Source: JAVVPO01 sp036655715
Lineage (GTDB): Bacteria > Bacillota > Clostridia > Lachnospirales > Cellulosilyticaceae
Assembly: GCA_036655715.1 (NCBI GenBank)
Contig: JAVVPO010000001.1
Coordinates: 65,224-129,223, forward strand
Length of the DNA stretch: 64,000 bases
Reading direction: 5' to 3'
Part shown: positions 51,462 to 60,950 of the stretch, in pieces
Layout of the letters: the number at the start of each line of letters is the position of its first letter
Numbering within the stretch: position 1 is the stretch's first letter
Program-made: the position numbers and the translations under genes
Notes under the pieces: model-generated
The model's database searches: none
What the model was told of the DNA's origin: nothing
Seen by the model: only the letters and a program-made list of their open reading frames with translations

Positions 51462-54110
51462 TTAATTTTCTTCTTTAACAAGTCCCTGCATCTGCTCTTT
51501 TATTTCTGGAGATAATGCATCTATCAAATAATTACGCTCTACTACTTGTTTATCTTGATACGCCTGCATCATGCTTTCATTAGCACGCTCTATTTCTTCC
51601 TTTAGTTCCCTAGCGGATAATAAAGTACATCCTTTTCCCCGAATGATAATCTGTACTAAACCATCTGATGTTGCTACTGTCACATGATACTTTGCCTCGT
51701 AGTCATGTACGAACTTTTCGATATAATGGTCTGCCGTTTGTGCTTCCTTGGTATATACCATATGAATATTATGATAATCGATAATTTCCTCACGATGCCC
51801 TAGCACACGATACGCATCAAATACCACAATGATCTGACATTTTCGAATCCCTTGATAGTTACTTAAGCAATCCAGTAGTTTTATTCTGGCACCATCCATA
51901 TTATCTTCTGCAATATCCTTCAACTCAGGCCATGCAAAAATGATATTATAGCCGTCTACAAGAAGATACTCTTCTTTGCCTTGTCTTGGTCTACTTGTAT
52001 AGGTAACAGGTTCATAATAACTTTCCCTGGCTGTTTTACTTTTTTTCCAAGCGGATTTCTCCCCTTGATTAGCATAAAAGGTTCTACTGATAATCTGGTC
52101 AATCTCTTCTAAACCAATCCAGCTCTCTTCTAGGGATGAGGATTGATTCTTCACTACTTCTTCTGATAACTCTTCTTTTTCTGGTTGCAAGCAACTTTCA
52201 ATATGCATATAGTCTTTTACTTCATCCCAATTCACCAAAAATCCAGTGCCATGTGTACAAAATACAGAACCTGTTGGATTTTCTATATCTCTTTCAGAGT
52301 CATATGCAATACTATCTATGACTTCTTCTGCATTATGACAAGGTTCATAGCCTTTCAGGCTACAAAATAGTCTACCATGTCCTTTGGTATAGGCAACTAC
52401 CTCTTTCTGATAGTTTCTCATAGTAACAACAGGGGCATTGCCTACAAGAACTGTCATCTCACCATCTGTTTGCAAAATTTCACATGTCCCACGCATTTTT
52501 TCAATATCGGTCATGGCACGTCCTACCATTTTTTCAGGAAGCTCTAGTTGAAAGGCATAGTAAGGCTCTAACAGTATAGATTTTGCCTGCTTTAAACCGT
52601 GACGCACTGCACGGTACGTGGCTTCTCTAAAGTCACCACCTTCTGTATGCTTTTTGTGTGCTCGCCCAGAGACTAAAGTTATCTTTATATCTGTAATGGC
52701 TGAGCCGGTGAGCACTCCTTTATGGGCTTTTTCCCCTAGATGGGATAAGACAAGCCTCTGCCAATTTTTTTCTAACACATCTTCACTACAGCCTAATTCA
52801 AACTGCAAGCCACTTCCTAACTCTCCAGGCTCCAATACTAAATGAACCTCTGCATAATGCCGTAATGGCTCAAAGTGTCCTACACCTTCCACTACATTTG
52901 CAATAGTTTCTTTATAAACAATCCTTCCTGAATCAAAGGCTACTGTAACACCAAAACGACTTTGTATAAGACTTTGTAAAATTTCGGTTTGTACTTCTCC
53001 CATAATTTGTGCCTGGATTTCTTGTAACACCTCATCCCAGACAATATGAAGCTCCGGCTCCTCTTCTTCAATCTGACGTAACTTAGGCAGCATCATTCTT
53101 GGGTCACAGCCTTCAGGAAGTATAATCTGATAAGACAATACGGGTTCTAATAAAGGTGTACCTGAAGCCCGCTCTATCCCAAGTCCTTCTCCTGGACTTG
53201 TTTGACTAAGCCCTATTACTGCACATACCGAACCAGCTTCTACCTCATTTACCGCTTCGAATTTCTGTCCTGAATAGATCCGAATCTGATTGACTTTCTC
53301 TTCCCAGAAGTGATTGGTTAAAGCATCTTTCACCTTAAGTCTTCCTCCTGTAAGTTTCATATAGGTGAGGCGATTTCCTTGTTCATCTCTAGCTATCTTA
53401 AATATTTTAGCCCCAAATGCTTCCGGATAGGATGGGGTCTTAGTATACTTTACAATCCCCTGTATAAATGCCTCCACACCTTCCAATTTCAAAGCTGAAC
53501 CGAAAAAGCACAGAAATACCTTGCGCTCCTTGATGGCTTTTGTAATCTGTAAGGTTTTAATCTGTCCTGTCTCCAAATAGGCTTCCATAAGTGTTTCATC
53601 ACACATGGCCAATTGGTCGTAAAAAGCTTCTGTTTCATCTTCTTCAAACGGAGTGCATCCATCATCTAGATGTTTTTTTAATTCTTCTATTAGTTTTTCC
53701 TTATCCGTTCCCTTTTGATCCATCTTATTGACAAATAGAAACACAGGTATTTCATACATAGCAAGTAATCGCCACAATGTCTGAGTATGCCCCTGTACAC
53801 CATCTGCCCCACTTATTACTAAAATGGCATAATCTAATATCTGAAGTGTCCTCTCCATTTCAGCTGAAAAATCCACATGTCCTGGAGTATCTAATAAAGT
53901 AACCTGAGTCTCATTTACTTCAAATACTGCTTGTTTAGAAAAAATGGTAATGCCTCTTGCCTTCTCCAATTCATAGGTATCTAAATAGGCATCCTTATTA
54001 TCTACCCTTCCTAATTTCCGAATTTTACCGCTTAGATAAAGCATACCCTCTGATAAAGTAGTTTTGCCAGCATCTACATGTGCTAATATTCCAATGACTA
54101 ATTTTTTCAT
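51462..54110 (-). CDS. EF-G/TetM-like translational GTPase fused to a Rae1 (YacP)-like NYN ribonuclease
   Basis: An 882-residue protein. Residues 1-650 are a complete EF-G-family GTPase: G1 AHVDAGKTT (10-18), G3 DTPGH (74-78), G4 NKMD (128-131), domain II, and domains III-V of the TetM/EF-G kind (TLVSGRAHKKHTEGGDFREA in domain IV). After a linker, residues about 713-845 are a NYN/PIN nuclease closely matching Bacillus Rae1: LVDGYNII (Asp719), VFDA (Asp765), YTKEAQTADHYIE and ATSD (Asp816). Rae1 cleaves mRNA inside the ribosomal A site, so the fusion suggests GTP-driven delivery of the nuclease to ribosomes. A tetracycline-resistance label would be misleading. It is a single gene. Confidence 0.9.
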   Translation of the reverse strand: MKKLVIGILAHVDAGKTTLSEGMLYLSGKIRKLGRVDNKDAYLDTYELEKARGITIFSKQAVFEVNETQVTLLDTPGHVDFSAEMERTLQILDYAILVISGADGVQGHTQTLWRLLAMYEIPVFLFVNKMDQKGTDKEKLIEELKKHLDDGCTPFEEDETEAFYDQLAMCDETLMEAYLETGQIKTLQITKAIKERKVFLCFFGSALKLEGVEAFIQGIVKYTKTPSYPEAFGAKIFKIARDEQGNRLTYMKLTGGRLKVKDALTNHFWEEKVNQIRIYSGQKFEAVNEVEAGSVCAVIGLSQTSPGEGLGIERASGTPLLEPVLSYQIILPEGCDPRMMLPKLRQIEEEEPELHIVWDEVLQEIQAQIMGEVQTEILQSLIQSRFGVTVAFDSGRIVYKETIANVVEGVGHFEPLRHYAEVHLVLEPGELGSGLQFELGCSEDVLEKNWQRLVLSHLGEKAHKGVLTGSAITDIKITLVSGRAHKKHTEGGDFREATYRAVRHGLKQAKSILLEPYYAFQLELPEKMVGRAMTDIEKMRGTCEILQTDGEMTVLVGNAPVVTMRNYQKEVVAYTKGHGRLFCSLKGYEPCHNAEEVIDSIAYDSERDIENPTGSVFCTHGTGFLVNWDEVKDYMHIESCLQPEKEELSEEVVKNQSSSLEESWIGLEEIDQIISRTFYANQGEKSAWKKSKTARESYYEPVTYTSRPRQGKEEYLLVDGYNIIFAWPELKDIAEDNMDGARIKLLDCLSNYQGIRKCQIIVVFDAYRVLGHREEIIDYHNIHMVYTKEAQTADHYIEKFVHDYEAKYHVTVATSDGLVQIIIRGKGCTLLSARELKEEIERANESMMQAYQDKQVVERNYLIDALSPEIKEQMQGLVKEEN

Positions 54111-54198
54111 ACGTTATTTCAAATCCTTCACTTTTGTTGTCTATTTCTTCTCTTATTCTTATCATACCAGTAAGTTAGGAATCTGACAATTTTCTTCA

Positions 54199-54239
54199 AA
54201 AAAAAGCGTTGACTTAGGCACAATTACCTAGTCAACGCA
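54199..54239 (-). terminator. terminator of the YkgJ-type gene
   Basis: GCGTTGACT(T)AGG pairs with CCTAGTCAACGC, with a run of T following on the minus strand. It lies about 45 bases past the stop at 54285. Confidence 0.8.
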
Positions 54240-54284
54240 CGTCTTTAATTAGAGCCATTCATCATAATGCTATTATTTTGTACT

Positions 54285-54953
54285 TTAGATTATACCCAGC
54301 TGATTTTTCGCTTCAGGTAAGCACCTTGAAAATGCTGAATAAAAATCCTCTCCGTCTTTTAACGTCACAGGGTAAAAGGTATCCAGTAAGTATTTATTCA
54401 TCGCATCTAGCTCCTTGGCATCGCGTACAAACTTGAGCCTGAAAGTAAGTGCTTTTAACAGGCGATACCATGCCAAGATAAACGCCTTATTCTCCTCATA
54501 ATTTTCAATGCCAATCCATTCTTTCACTTTCACTTCTTCTAGATTTGGTTTGACGCAGCCATCCACTTGTAAGAAATACTTGAAGCCATCTTCTTCATAG
54601 ACTCTTCCAAGTGGAAATAAGCGGCAAATATTCGGGCGATTGCCATGTATTATGCATCTGTCTTCTTCATTTAAAAAGCTACAACGCTGAGAATCTCCTT
54701 GCATTTTTAAATGAGGCAACCATATTTTATTATTCTCACGTAGCTCAAGCTTATCTACTAGTAGTTTATCAAATGATATATTTAAATGGCTTACCATTTC
54801 ATAGACATCAAACGGCGTCAGTACAACCAAATCCCCAACGCCATGACAACAGGCACTACAGCCGTTACAACCACAAGTACCTGCTTTTACCTTATCTTCC
54901 ATGTCATACAGTCTTCCATCTGAAATGCCTTCTAATGTCTTTATTACCTTCAT
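54285..54953 (-). CDS. YkgJ/Fe-S oxidoreductase-like Cys-cluster protein
   Basis: A 222-residue protein with the YkgJ zinc/iron-chelating pattern: CGCNGCSACCHG near 28-39, then CSFLNEEDRCIIHGNRPNICRLFPLGR near 91-117. Eight cysteines could bind a metal or an Fe-S cluster. The function is unknown in the family. It lies just downstream of the RsmH-like gene (about 50 bases) and is probably cotranscribed with it. Confidence 0.82.
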   Translation of the reverse strand: MKVIKTLEGISDGRLYDMEDKVKAGTCGCNGCSACCHGVGDLVVLTPFDVYEMVSHLNISFDKLLVDKLELRENNKIWLPHLKMQGDSQRCSFLNEEDRCIIHGNRPNICRLFPLGRVYEEDGFKYFLQVDGCVKPNLEEVKVKEWIGIENYEENKAFILAWYRLLKALTFRLKFVRDAKELDAMNKYLLDTFYPVTLKDGEDFYSAFSRCLPEAKNQLGII

Positions 54954-55002
54954 ATTTTCTCCATTCTCATCCTATATCCTACGCTGATTATTTGTTAGGA
55001 TA

Positions 55003-56052
55003 TTATTTTCGTATCGCCCATCTCATCTTGGTACAGCGTGCTCTCCCATTCATATTACATTCTTCAGCAGAAGGTCTAATGACATCTGTTGCCACATCAC
55101 TATAAACACCTTCCTTTAAAAGCCTTTTAAAGGATTTTTTTACAAGGCGATCTTCCCCTGAATGGAATGTTAAAATCGCTACGCGTCCACCTGGCGCTAG
55201 TACTTCTGGTAATTTTTCTAGGAATGCTTCTAATACTTCGAATTCACTGTTTACATCAATTCTCAAGGCTTGGAACGTTCTTTGACAAGACTTTTTAATT
55301 ATTTTGTCCCTGTCTTGTTGTGGTAAAAATGCTAATGCTTGTTCAATAATATTACGTAAATCCGTTGTAGTCGTTATGCTTTTTCCTTTTTTCATTGCAT
55401 TAATTACAGCTTTTGAAATCTCCACTGCATAAGGTTCATCCGCATTTTCATCTAGCATGCCTACTAATTCATTCAGAGAAATACCAATTAAACGCTCTGC
55501 TGCTGAAATGCCCTTTTCTGGATTTAATCGCAAATCTAATGGCCCATCAAATTTATAAGTGAAACCACGTTCTGGATTATCTATTTGCATAGAAGAAACA
55601 CCAAGGTCAGCTAACATAAAGTCAAATTTCCCAACTTCACTAGCTACTTGATCTATATTGCAAAAGTTTTGAGGAATGATCGTTAATATTTCGGATCCGA
55701 ATCCCTTTTCTTCTAGTCTTTTCTTTGTTTTTACAATCTCAATTGGATCTACATCAAGGGCATAAAGATGTCCTTGAGATTCCAAGCATTTAAGCATCTC
55801 CAGTGAGTGACCTCCATAGCCTAACGTAGCATCTAAGCCTACTTCACCTGGTTGTATTTTTAAAAACTCTAGAATTTCATTGACGCAAATAGAAATATGC
55901 ATCCCTGCAGGTGTACTACCTTTTTGCTTTACCTTTTCAATTGTATCGCCATATTTCTCCGCTTGGAGCTCTTTATATTTTTCATTGAATTTTCTTGGAT
56001 GGGTCCCTTTATATCTTACACGTCTTTTGTGTTGTTGCTCTTGGTTTTCCAT
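55003..56052 (-). CDS. rsmH: RsmH-family 16S rRNA cytosine-N4 methyltransferase with basic N-terminal extension
   Basis: A 349-residue protein. Residues 1-50 are a basic, Gln/Lys-rich extension absent from standard RsmH. The remainder is full RsmH: GLDATLGYGGHSLEML (motif I), LADLGVSSMQID, ERGFTYKFDGPLDLRLNP, CQRTFQALRIDVN and ILTFHSGEDRLVK. RsmH methylates C1402 of 16S rRNA. The gene lies outside any cell-wall (dcw) cluster, where the normal rsmH sits, so it is likely a second paralogue. Confidence 0.85.
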   Translation of the reverse strand: MENQEQQHKRRVRYKGTHPRKFNEKYKELQAEKYGDTIEKVKQKGSTPAGMHISICVNEILEFLKIQPGEVGLDATLGYGGHSLEMLKCLESQGHLYALDVDPIEIVKTKKRLEEKGFGSEILTIIPQNFCNIDQVASEVGKFDFMLADLGVSSMQIDNPERGFTYKFDGPLDLRLNPEKGISAAERLIGISLNELVGMLDENADEPYAVEISKAVINAMKKGKSITTTTDLRNIIEQALAFLPQQDRDKIIKKSCQRTFQALRIDVNSEFEVLEAFLEKLPEVLAPGGRVAILTFHSGEDRLVKKSFKRLLKEGVYSDVATDVIRPSAEECNMNGRARCTKMRWAIRK

Positions 56053-56202
56053 AAACTCCTCTTTTCTACTCTATGCTTTTATTTTGCTACTGTATCTATT
56101 TCCTAAATCTAATCATATGTATTAGTAAATGTCAACCATCCTATTATGCCATTTATATACTCCTATTCCCTTTTACTGACACGATTCTTTAAAATGACAT
56201 GA

Positions 56203-56231
56203 TTGAAATTAGTCGTAAAAAGTGTTATACT
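56203..56231 (+). promoter_or_regulatory. promoter of the ABC-F gene
   Basis: TTGAAA (56203-56208) and TATACT (56226-56231) are spaced by 17 bases. The start would be near 56238, giving a leader of about 88 nt. Confidence 0.7.
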
Positions 56232-56275
56232 ACTACCTGTAAATTCAAAAGAATATCTTTACTAATAACGTATCT

Positions 56276-56303
56276 AAGAGCTTATTTTTATAGGCTCTTT
56301 TTT
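56276..56303 (+). promoter_or_regulatory. intrinsic terminator in the ABC-F leader (attenuator)
   Basis: AAGAGC (56276-56281) pairs with GCTCTT (56294-56299), with inner TA/TA pairs and a T6 run ending at 56303. It lies between promoter and ribosome site (GAGAGG), only 23 bases before the ATG. Such placement suggests transcription attenuation, as described for antibiotic-induced ABC-F genes. Confidence 0.7.
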
Positions 56304-56325
56304 AATGATAAAGAGAGGTAATAAT

Positions 56326-58065
56326 ATGATAAAAGTTGATAACTTATCCTACTCATTTCCACAAAAGGATCTATATAATGAAATTTCATTTACATTAGAA
56401 GATGGTCAACACTGTGCTTTTATAGGTATAAGTGGTAGTGGAAAAAGTACACTGATAGATTTAATTATGGATCCAGAAAGATATATGTTCACTGGAGATT
56501 TAGAAATAACCCCTAACTGCAGAATCGGCTATGTCAGTCAGTTCTCTGAGCCCGAAAAAACAAAAGATATTACGGTATTTGAATATATCGGGGGCGAGTG
56601 TATTAAGCTCCAAAATGAATTAACAGCCATTTGTACTGAGTTGGAAACATCTTTAGATATCGATGCCTTACTTGAAAAGTACCAAGAAACTTTAGATACA
56701 TTTGATGCAATAGGTGGAAATGATTTTGAAAGTAATATTAATAAGAAATTAAACTTAGCGGACCTCATGAAGCACAAAGATCTCATGGTATCCGAACTTA
56801 GTGGCGGCGAATTCAAACTTATTCAAGTCATTAAGGAAATGCTTACTAGCCCAGACCTACTCATTATGGATGAACCTGATGTATTTTTAGATTTTGAAAA
56901 CATTAATTCCCTTAAAAATCTAATTAATTCTCATAAAGGAACACTACTCATCATTACGCACAACAGATATCTCCTTAATCATTGCTTTAATAAAATTATT
57001 CACCTTGAAAATATGGAGCTTCAAGAATTTGATGGCAGATATATTGATTATAACTTCTCACTTCTTGAAAAGAAAATTGAGTTACAAGAATTAGCTACTG
57101 CTGATACTGAAGAAATTGAGCGAAATGCGATTTTAATTGATAAGCTCAGAGGTATCGCAACAGATGATTCTGATCCTGCTAGAGGGAAATCCCTAAAAGC
57201 CCGAGTTAAAATTCAAGAGCGATTAGAAGCTCGTAGAATTAAAGCGCCATTTGTCTATATTAAACAACCAGATATCCGTTTAGCTACAGATCATGCAATA
57301 GAAGAAACCACTGCTCTCACAGTTACTGATTACAGTGTTGCCTTTGATGATATTCTTCTAGAAAATGTTAACTTTGAGATTAAATCTACTGACAAAGTAG
57401 CCCTTATCGGTTCAAATGGTACTGGCAAAACAACTTTACTCAGAGCCATATTTAAAAACGCTCATGATTCTATTCGTTTTAATGAAGACATTGAAGTAGC
57501 TTATTTATCTCAAGTTCAAGGTGAGATGCTAGATGAATCTAATACAATATGCGGAGAATTCTTAGATGCTGGGTTTAAAAATTATCAAGACATTATCTCC
57601 TATATTGCAACTTATGGTTTCGAGGAAGAAGTTCTTAACCAAAAAATAGGATCTTTATCTGGCGGGGAAAAAAACATCCTCCAACTAGCTAAAGTTTCTG
57701 CTAGTAAAGCAAATATGTTACTTCTTGATGAACCGACAAGTCATTTAGATACTTATTCACAACTTGCTCTAGAAAAAGCCATAGAAAACTATAATGGCGC
57801 AATTCTCATGATTTCTCATGATTTCTACTCTATAGTAAACTGTATGGATTATGTTTTAATCATTGATAATAAGACAGTTAGAAAAGTAAGTATGCGCAAG
57901 TTTAGAAAGATGATTTATGCTAGTCATTTTGATAAAGACTATTTACAAATCGAACAAAAGAAAAAAGCCGTTGAAACTAAAATAGCTCTGGCTTTAGAAT
58001 CTAATGATTTTGTAAGTGCAAAAGTTTTATCTGAAGAGTTAGAAGCACTTATTAAGTTACTTTAA
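56326..58065 (+). CDS. ABC-F family ribosomal protection-type ATPase
   Basis: A 579-residue soluble protein with two ABC domains and no membrane segment. NBD1 has GISGSGKST (34-42), a signature LSGGEFKLIQ and LLIMDEPD. An interdomain linker of about 85 residues (EIERNAILIDKLRGIATDD ... ARRIKAPFVYI) follows. NBD2 has GSNGTGKTTL, LSGGEKNILQ and LLLDEPTSHLD. ABC-F proteins bind the ribosomal E site; several displace antibiotics from the peptidyl-transferase centre. ATG 56326 has the GAGAGG site. The attenuator upstream supports an induced resistance-type role (inference). Confidence 0.9.
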   Translation: MIKVDNLSYSFPQKDLYNEISFTLEDGQHCAFIGISGSGKSTLIDLIMDPERYMFTGDLEITPNCRIGYVSQFSEPEKTKDITVFEYIGGECIKLQNELTAICTELETSLDIDALLEKYQETLDTFDAIGGNDFESNINKKLNLADLMKHKDLMVSELSGGEFKLIQVIKEMLTSPDLLIMDEPDVFLDFENINSLKNLINSHKGTLLIITHNRYLLNHCFNKIIHLENMELQEFDGRYIDYNFSLLEKKIELQELATADTEEIERNAILIDKLRGIATDDSDPARGKSLKARVKIQERLEARRIKAPFVYIKQPDIRLATDHAIEETTALTVTDYSVAFDDILLENVNFEIKSTDKVALIGSNGTGKTTLLRAIFKNAHDSIRFNEDIEVAYLSQVQGEMLDESNTICGEFLDAGFKNYQDIISYIATYGFEEEVLNQKIGSLSGGEKNILQLAKVSASKANMLLLDEPTSHLDTYSQLALEKAIENYNGAILMISHDFYSIVNCMDYVLIIDNKTVRKVSMRKFRKMIYASHFDKDYLQIEQKKKAVETKIALALESNDFVSAKVLSEELEALIKLL

Positions 58066-58090
58066 TTCTGTATTCTTAATCGCAATAAAT

Positions 58091-58150
58091 AAAAATCCCC
58101 TTGTCCATCCAGATTGTTATAATTTCATCTGAGTTGACAAGGGGATTTTT
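58091..58150. terminator. 15-bp perfect stem terminator between ABC-F and the DEAD helicase
   Basis: AAAAATCCCCTTGTC (58091-58105) and GACAAGGGGATTTTT (58136-58150) are exactly complementary, with A and T tracts on both sides. It serves both convergent genes. Confidence 0.87.
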
Positions 58151-58174
58151 TATATGTGTCTTTAAATTTCTATT

Positions 58175-59479
58175 TTAATTCTCATAATTCTTTCTTCTTG
58201 ATTGGCCTCTCTCTTTATCTGCTTTATATCTATTTTTTTCTTTGTACTTTGCTTCTCTTGTACGCCTCGCTGATGTATTTTCTTGTTGTGAAGCCATTTG
58301 ATTTATCTTAGGTTTCTTATTTCCCTGCTGCTTAGTTTCCTTTTCAGTCTTTTCAAGAATTACCATTGGCCACTTAGATTCTATCTCAGTAATTGACTTA
58401 CCGATATGTCTTTCTATATCTCTTAGATTCTCAAGATCATCAATGTTACAGAAACTAAGTGCAATCCCATCTTGCCCAGCTCTACCTGTTCTACCAATTC
58501 TATGGATATAAGTCTCTGGTACATCTGGAAGATCATAGTTAAATACATGTGATAGTTCTGATATATCAATCCCTCTTGCTGCAATATCCGTTGCAACAAG
58601 TACCTTAATCTTACCTTCTTTAAAACTATTTAAGGCATTTTGTCTTGCATTCTGCCCTTTACCGCCGTGAATAGCTAATGCCTTAATACTAGATTTTTCA
58701 AGACTTTTTACAACTCTATCCGCACCATGCTTTGTATTTGTAAATACAATGGCATTCTTAATCTCTTTTTGCTTAAGGAGTGAGGCTAATAAAGTAATCT
58801 TATTATTCTTATCTACCAAGTACACCCCTTGGCTTATTTTATCCACTGTATTCGTAACTGGTGCTACTTTTACAGTTGCTGGATCCTTCAACATATTAAA
58901 CGCTAGTTTCTCAATCTCTTTTGGCATGGTAGCACTAAAGAGTAGTGTCTGACGCTTTGAAGGCAATTGTTTTATAATGTGCTTAATATCAATTATAAAG
59001 CCCATATCAAGCATACGATCTGCTTCATCTAACACAAATATTTCAATCTTGCTTAATTTGATATACCCTTGATTGATTAAATCATTCAATCGTCCTGGTG
59101 TAGCCACCAAAATATCAATACCCCTTCTAAGCATCTCTACTTGTGGTCTTTGCCCCACACCACCAAATATCACGCCCGTACGGATAGAAGTATATTTACT
59201 ATACTTTTCAATGTTCTCATGGATTTGAATTGCTAATTCTCTTGTTGGTGTCAGAATCAGTGCACGTATATTTTTACTCTTAGACTTTGATAGACTTTGT
59301 AAAATCGGTAGTGCAAATGCTGCTGTCTTTCCTGTTCCTGTTTGCGCACATCCTAATACATCCCGCCCCTCCAACAAAAGAGGAATTGTTTTCTCCTGAA
59401 TAGGTGATGGCTTCTCAAAGCCTTCCTCTGTAACTGCTTTTAAAATAGGTCTTATTAATTTCATTTCATTAAAATTCAT
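58175..59479 (-). CDS. DEAD-box RNA helicase with basic C-terminal tail (RhlE-like)
   Basis: A 434-residue helicase: Q motif PSPIQEKTIP, AQTGTGKT, DEAD near 155, SAT, and VATDIAARGIDI, HRIGRTGRAGQ in the second domain. The last about 55 residues are a basic, Gln/Arg/Lys-rich tail (KKPKINQMASQQ ... KYKEKNRYKADKERGQSRRK) that should bind RNA non-specifically. It is a likely factor for ribosome assembly or cold adaptation. It differs from the tail-less helicase at 25547. Confidence 0.93.
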   Translation of the reverse strand: MNFNEMKLIRPILKAVTEEGFEKPSPIQEKTIPLLLEGRDVLGCAQTGTGKTAAFALPILQSLSKSKSKNIRALILTPTRELAIQIHENIEKYSKYTSIRTGVIFGGVGQRPQVEMLRRGIDILVATPGRLNDLINQGYIKLSKIEIFVLDEADRMLDMGFIIDIKHIIKQLPSKRQTLLFSATMPKEIEKLAFNMLKDPATVKVAPVTNTVDKISQGVYLVDKNNKITLLASLLKQKEIKNAIVFTNTKHGADRVVKSLEKSSIKALAIHGGKGQNARQNALNSFKEGKIKVLVATDIAARGIDISELSHVFNYDLPDVPETYIHRIGRTGRAGQDGIALSFCNIDDLENLRDIERHIGKSITEIESKWPMVILEKTEKETKQQGNKKPKINQMASQQENTSARRTREAKYKEKNRYKADKERGQSRRKNYEN

Positions 59480-59746
59480 ATGTGTTCTCTTCCATTCTTA
59501 TCTCAAAAAAATCAGATACTGATTATTATTTTAGATTTTAAAGTATTGTTATACGAGTAACTAGTATAACACATTCTACCCCAATACGTGCAATACCTTT
59601 TAAACTAGCACTTTTTGTTACACTTCTTCGATCTATACATCTCATTCATTTATTCCCATATTCTTCTTCACATATACATAGTTTTACTTCTACAGGATCT
59701 TCAGACACCTCCGTACTGAAGATATTCGTTTTGTTTGTGGACTCGC

Positions 59747-59781
59747 AAAAAAAGCCTCAAGGCAACAGCACCTCAAGACTT
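59747..59781 (-). terminator. terminator of the xpaC-telA unit
   Basis: On the minus strand AAGTCTTGAGG pairs with CCTTGAGGCTT (three G-U pairs) around an 8-base loop. A run of seven T follows directly. It lies 18 bases past the telA stop. Confidence 0.75.
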
Positions 59782-59798
59782 AATATTACTTCGTTTTC

Positions 59799-60938
59799 TT
59801 ATTTACTTATATTCAGTAACTTTTGTTTTAATTCGCCTTCAAGCCTACTTAACTCTACTTCTGCTGCTCGGCGTTTTTCTTTACCTTCTACTTGAATGCG
59901 TACTACCTCATCTAAAGTAGAAATTAATGAAGCATTAGTATACTTCAAAGTTTCCATATCTACTATACCACGTTCTGACTCTTTAGCCGTTTCAATAGTA
60001 GCTGTTTTTAGTATATCTGCATTTTTACGCAAAAGCTCATTGGTCATATTCGTTACGTCCCTTTGAGCCTTGGCCGCTTGTTCTGAATGGCTCATGCCAA
60101 TTGCCAATACCATCTGACTCTTCCATAGCGGAATGGTATTCACGATAGTAGATTGAATCTTTTCTGCCATCACTGTATCATTTCCTTGAACAAGACGAAT
60201 CTGTGGTGCCATCTGAAGGGATACCATTCTAGTAAGTTCTAAATCATGTAACTTTTTCTCAAAACGGTTGTATAGAGATGCTAAATCATTAGCGGCCTGG
60301 GCATCTTCTGGTAGTCCTGTACTATTGGCCTTGGCTAATAAAGCAGGAATATCTTTGACCTTTACTTCCTCTAATCTTTTTTTACCTGCTAAAATATACA
60401 TAGACAACTCTTTAAAATAGGTTGTATTTAAGTCGTACATCTTATCGAGCATCGCAATATCTTTCAAAAGTTGTATTTGATGACTTTCTAGTACGCTGCA
60501 AATCCTATTCACATTGACCTCTGCCTTATCATACTTAACCTTCATTGTCGTTAGCTTACTTGTACTACGCTTAAAAAATCCCATAATCCCTTTTTCTTCT
60601 GGTACTACTTCAAGGGTCTTTAACTCTGTTACTACATCAGTTAGCATCTGACCCACTTCACCTAAATCCTTTGTTCTAACATTATTAAGTGCACTTTCTG
60701 AAAAGTTCGCAATTTTCTTCTGGGCACCTGCTCCATACTGTAATATCATATTAGAGTTTGTTAAATCAATTTTAGCTGCAAACTCCTCTACCATTTTTTG
60801 CTCCTCAGGTGTTAATACAATCTTCTGTTCCTTTTGTACAACTTCTATAGTTTGTTCACTTTCGCTCTCAAGTTCTGTACCTATTTCAAAAGTAAGTACA
60901 GGTGCTTCCTCAAACATACTCTCTATATCTTGACTCAT
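59799..60938 (-). CDS. telA: TelA-like toxic anion resistance protein
   Basis: A 379-residue, largely helical protein of the TelA/KlaA family. It shows EEKGIMGFFKRSTSKLTTMKVKYDKAEVNVNRI near 115-150, LEKKLHDLELTRMVSLQMAPQIRLVQ and the terminal IVNTIPLWKSQMVLAIGM with coiled coils. The family was first linked to tellurite resistance, and in Firmicutes it often accompanies XpaC or stress-response TerD clusters. It lies 12 bases after xpaC on the same strand, certainly one operon. Confidence 0.9.
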   Translation of the reverse strand: MSQDIESMFEEAPVLTFEIGTELESESEQTIEVVQKEQKIVLTPEEQKMVEEFAAKIDLTNSNMILQYGAGAQKKIANFSESALNNVRTKDLGEVGQMLTDVVTELKTLEVVPEEKGIMGFFKRSTSKLTTMKVKYDKAEVNVNRICSVLESHQIQLLKDIAMLDKMYDLNTTYFKELSMYILAGKKRLEEVKVKDIPALLAKANSTGLPEDAQAANDLASLYNRFEKKLHDLELTRMVSLQMAPQIRLVQGNDTVMAEKIQSTIVNTIPLWKSQMVLAIGMSHSEQAAKAQRDVTNMTNELLRKNADILKTATIETAKESERGIVDMETLKYTNASLISTLDEVVRIQVEGKEKRRAAEVELSRLEGELKQKLLNISK

Positions 60939-60950
60939 AGCTCTATCCTC

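Noticed and set aside
51462..54110. Reading the EF-G-like protein as a tetracycline-resistance determinant (tetM/tetO type)
   Set aside because: The domain IV loop lacks the TetM YSPVSTPAD pattern and the protein carries a fused NYN nuclease; homology to the TetM/EF-G family alone does not support tetracycline resistance.
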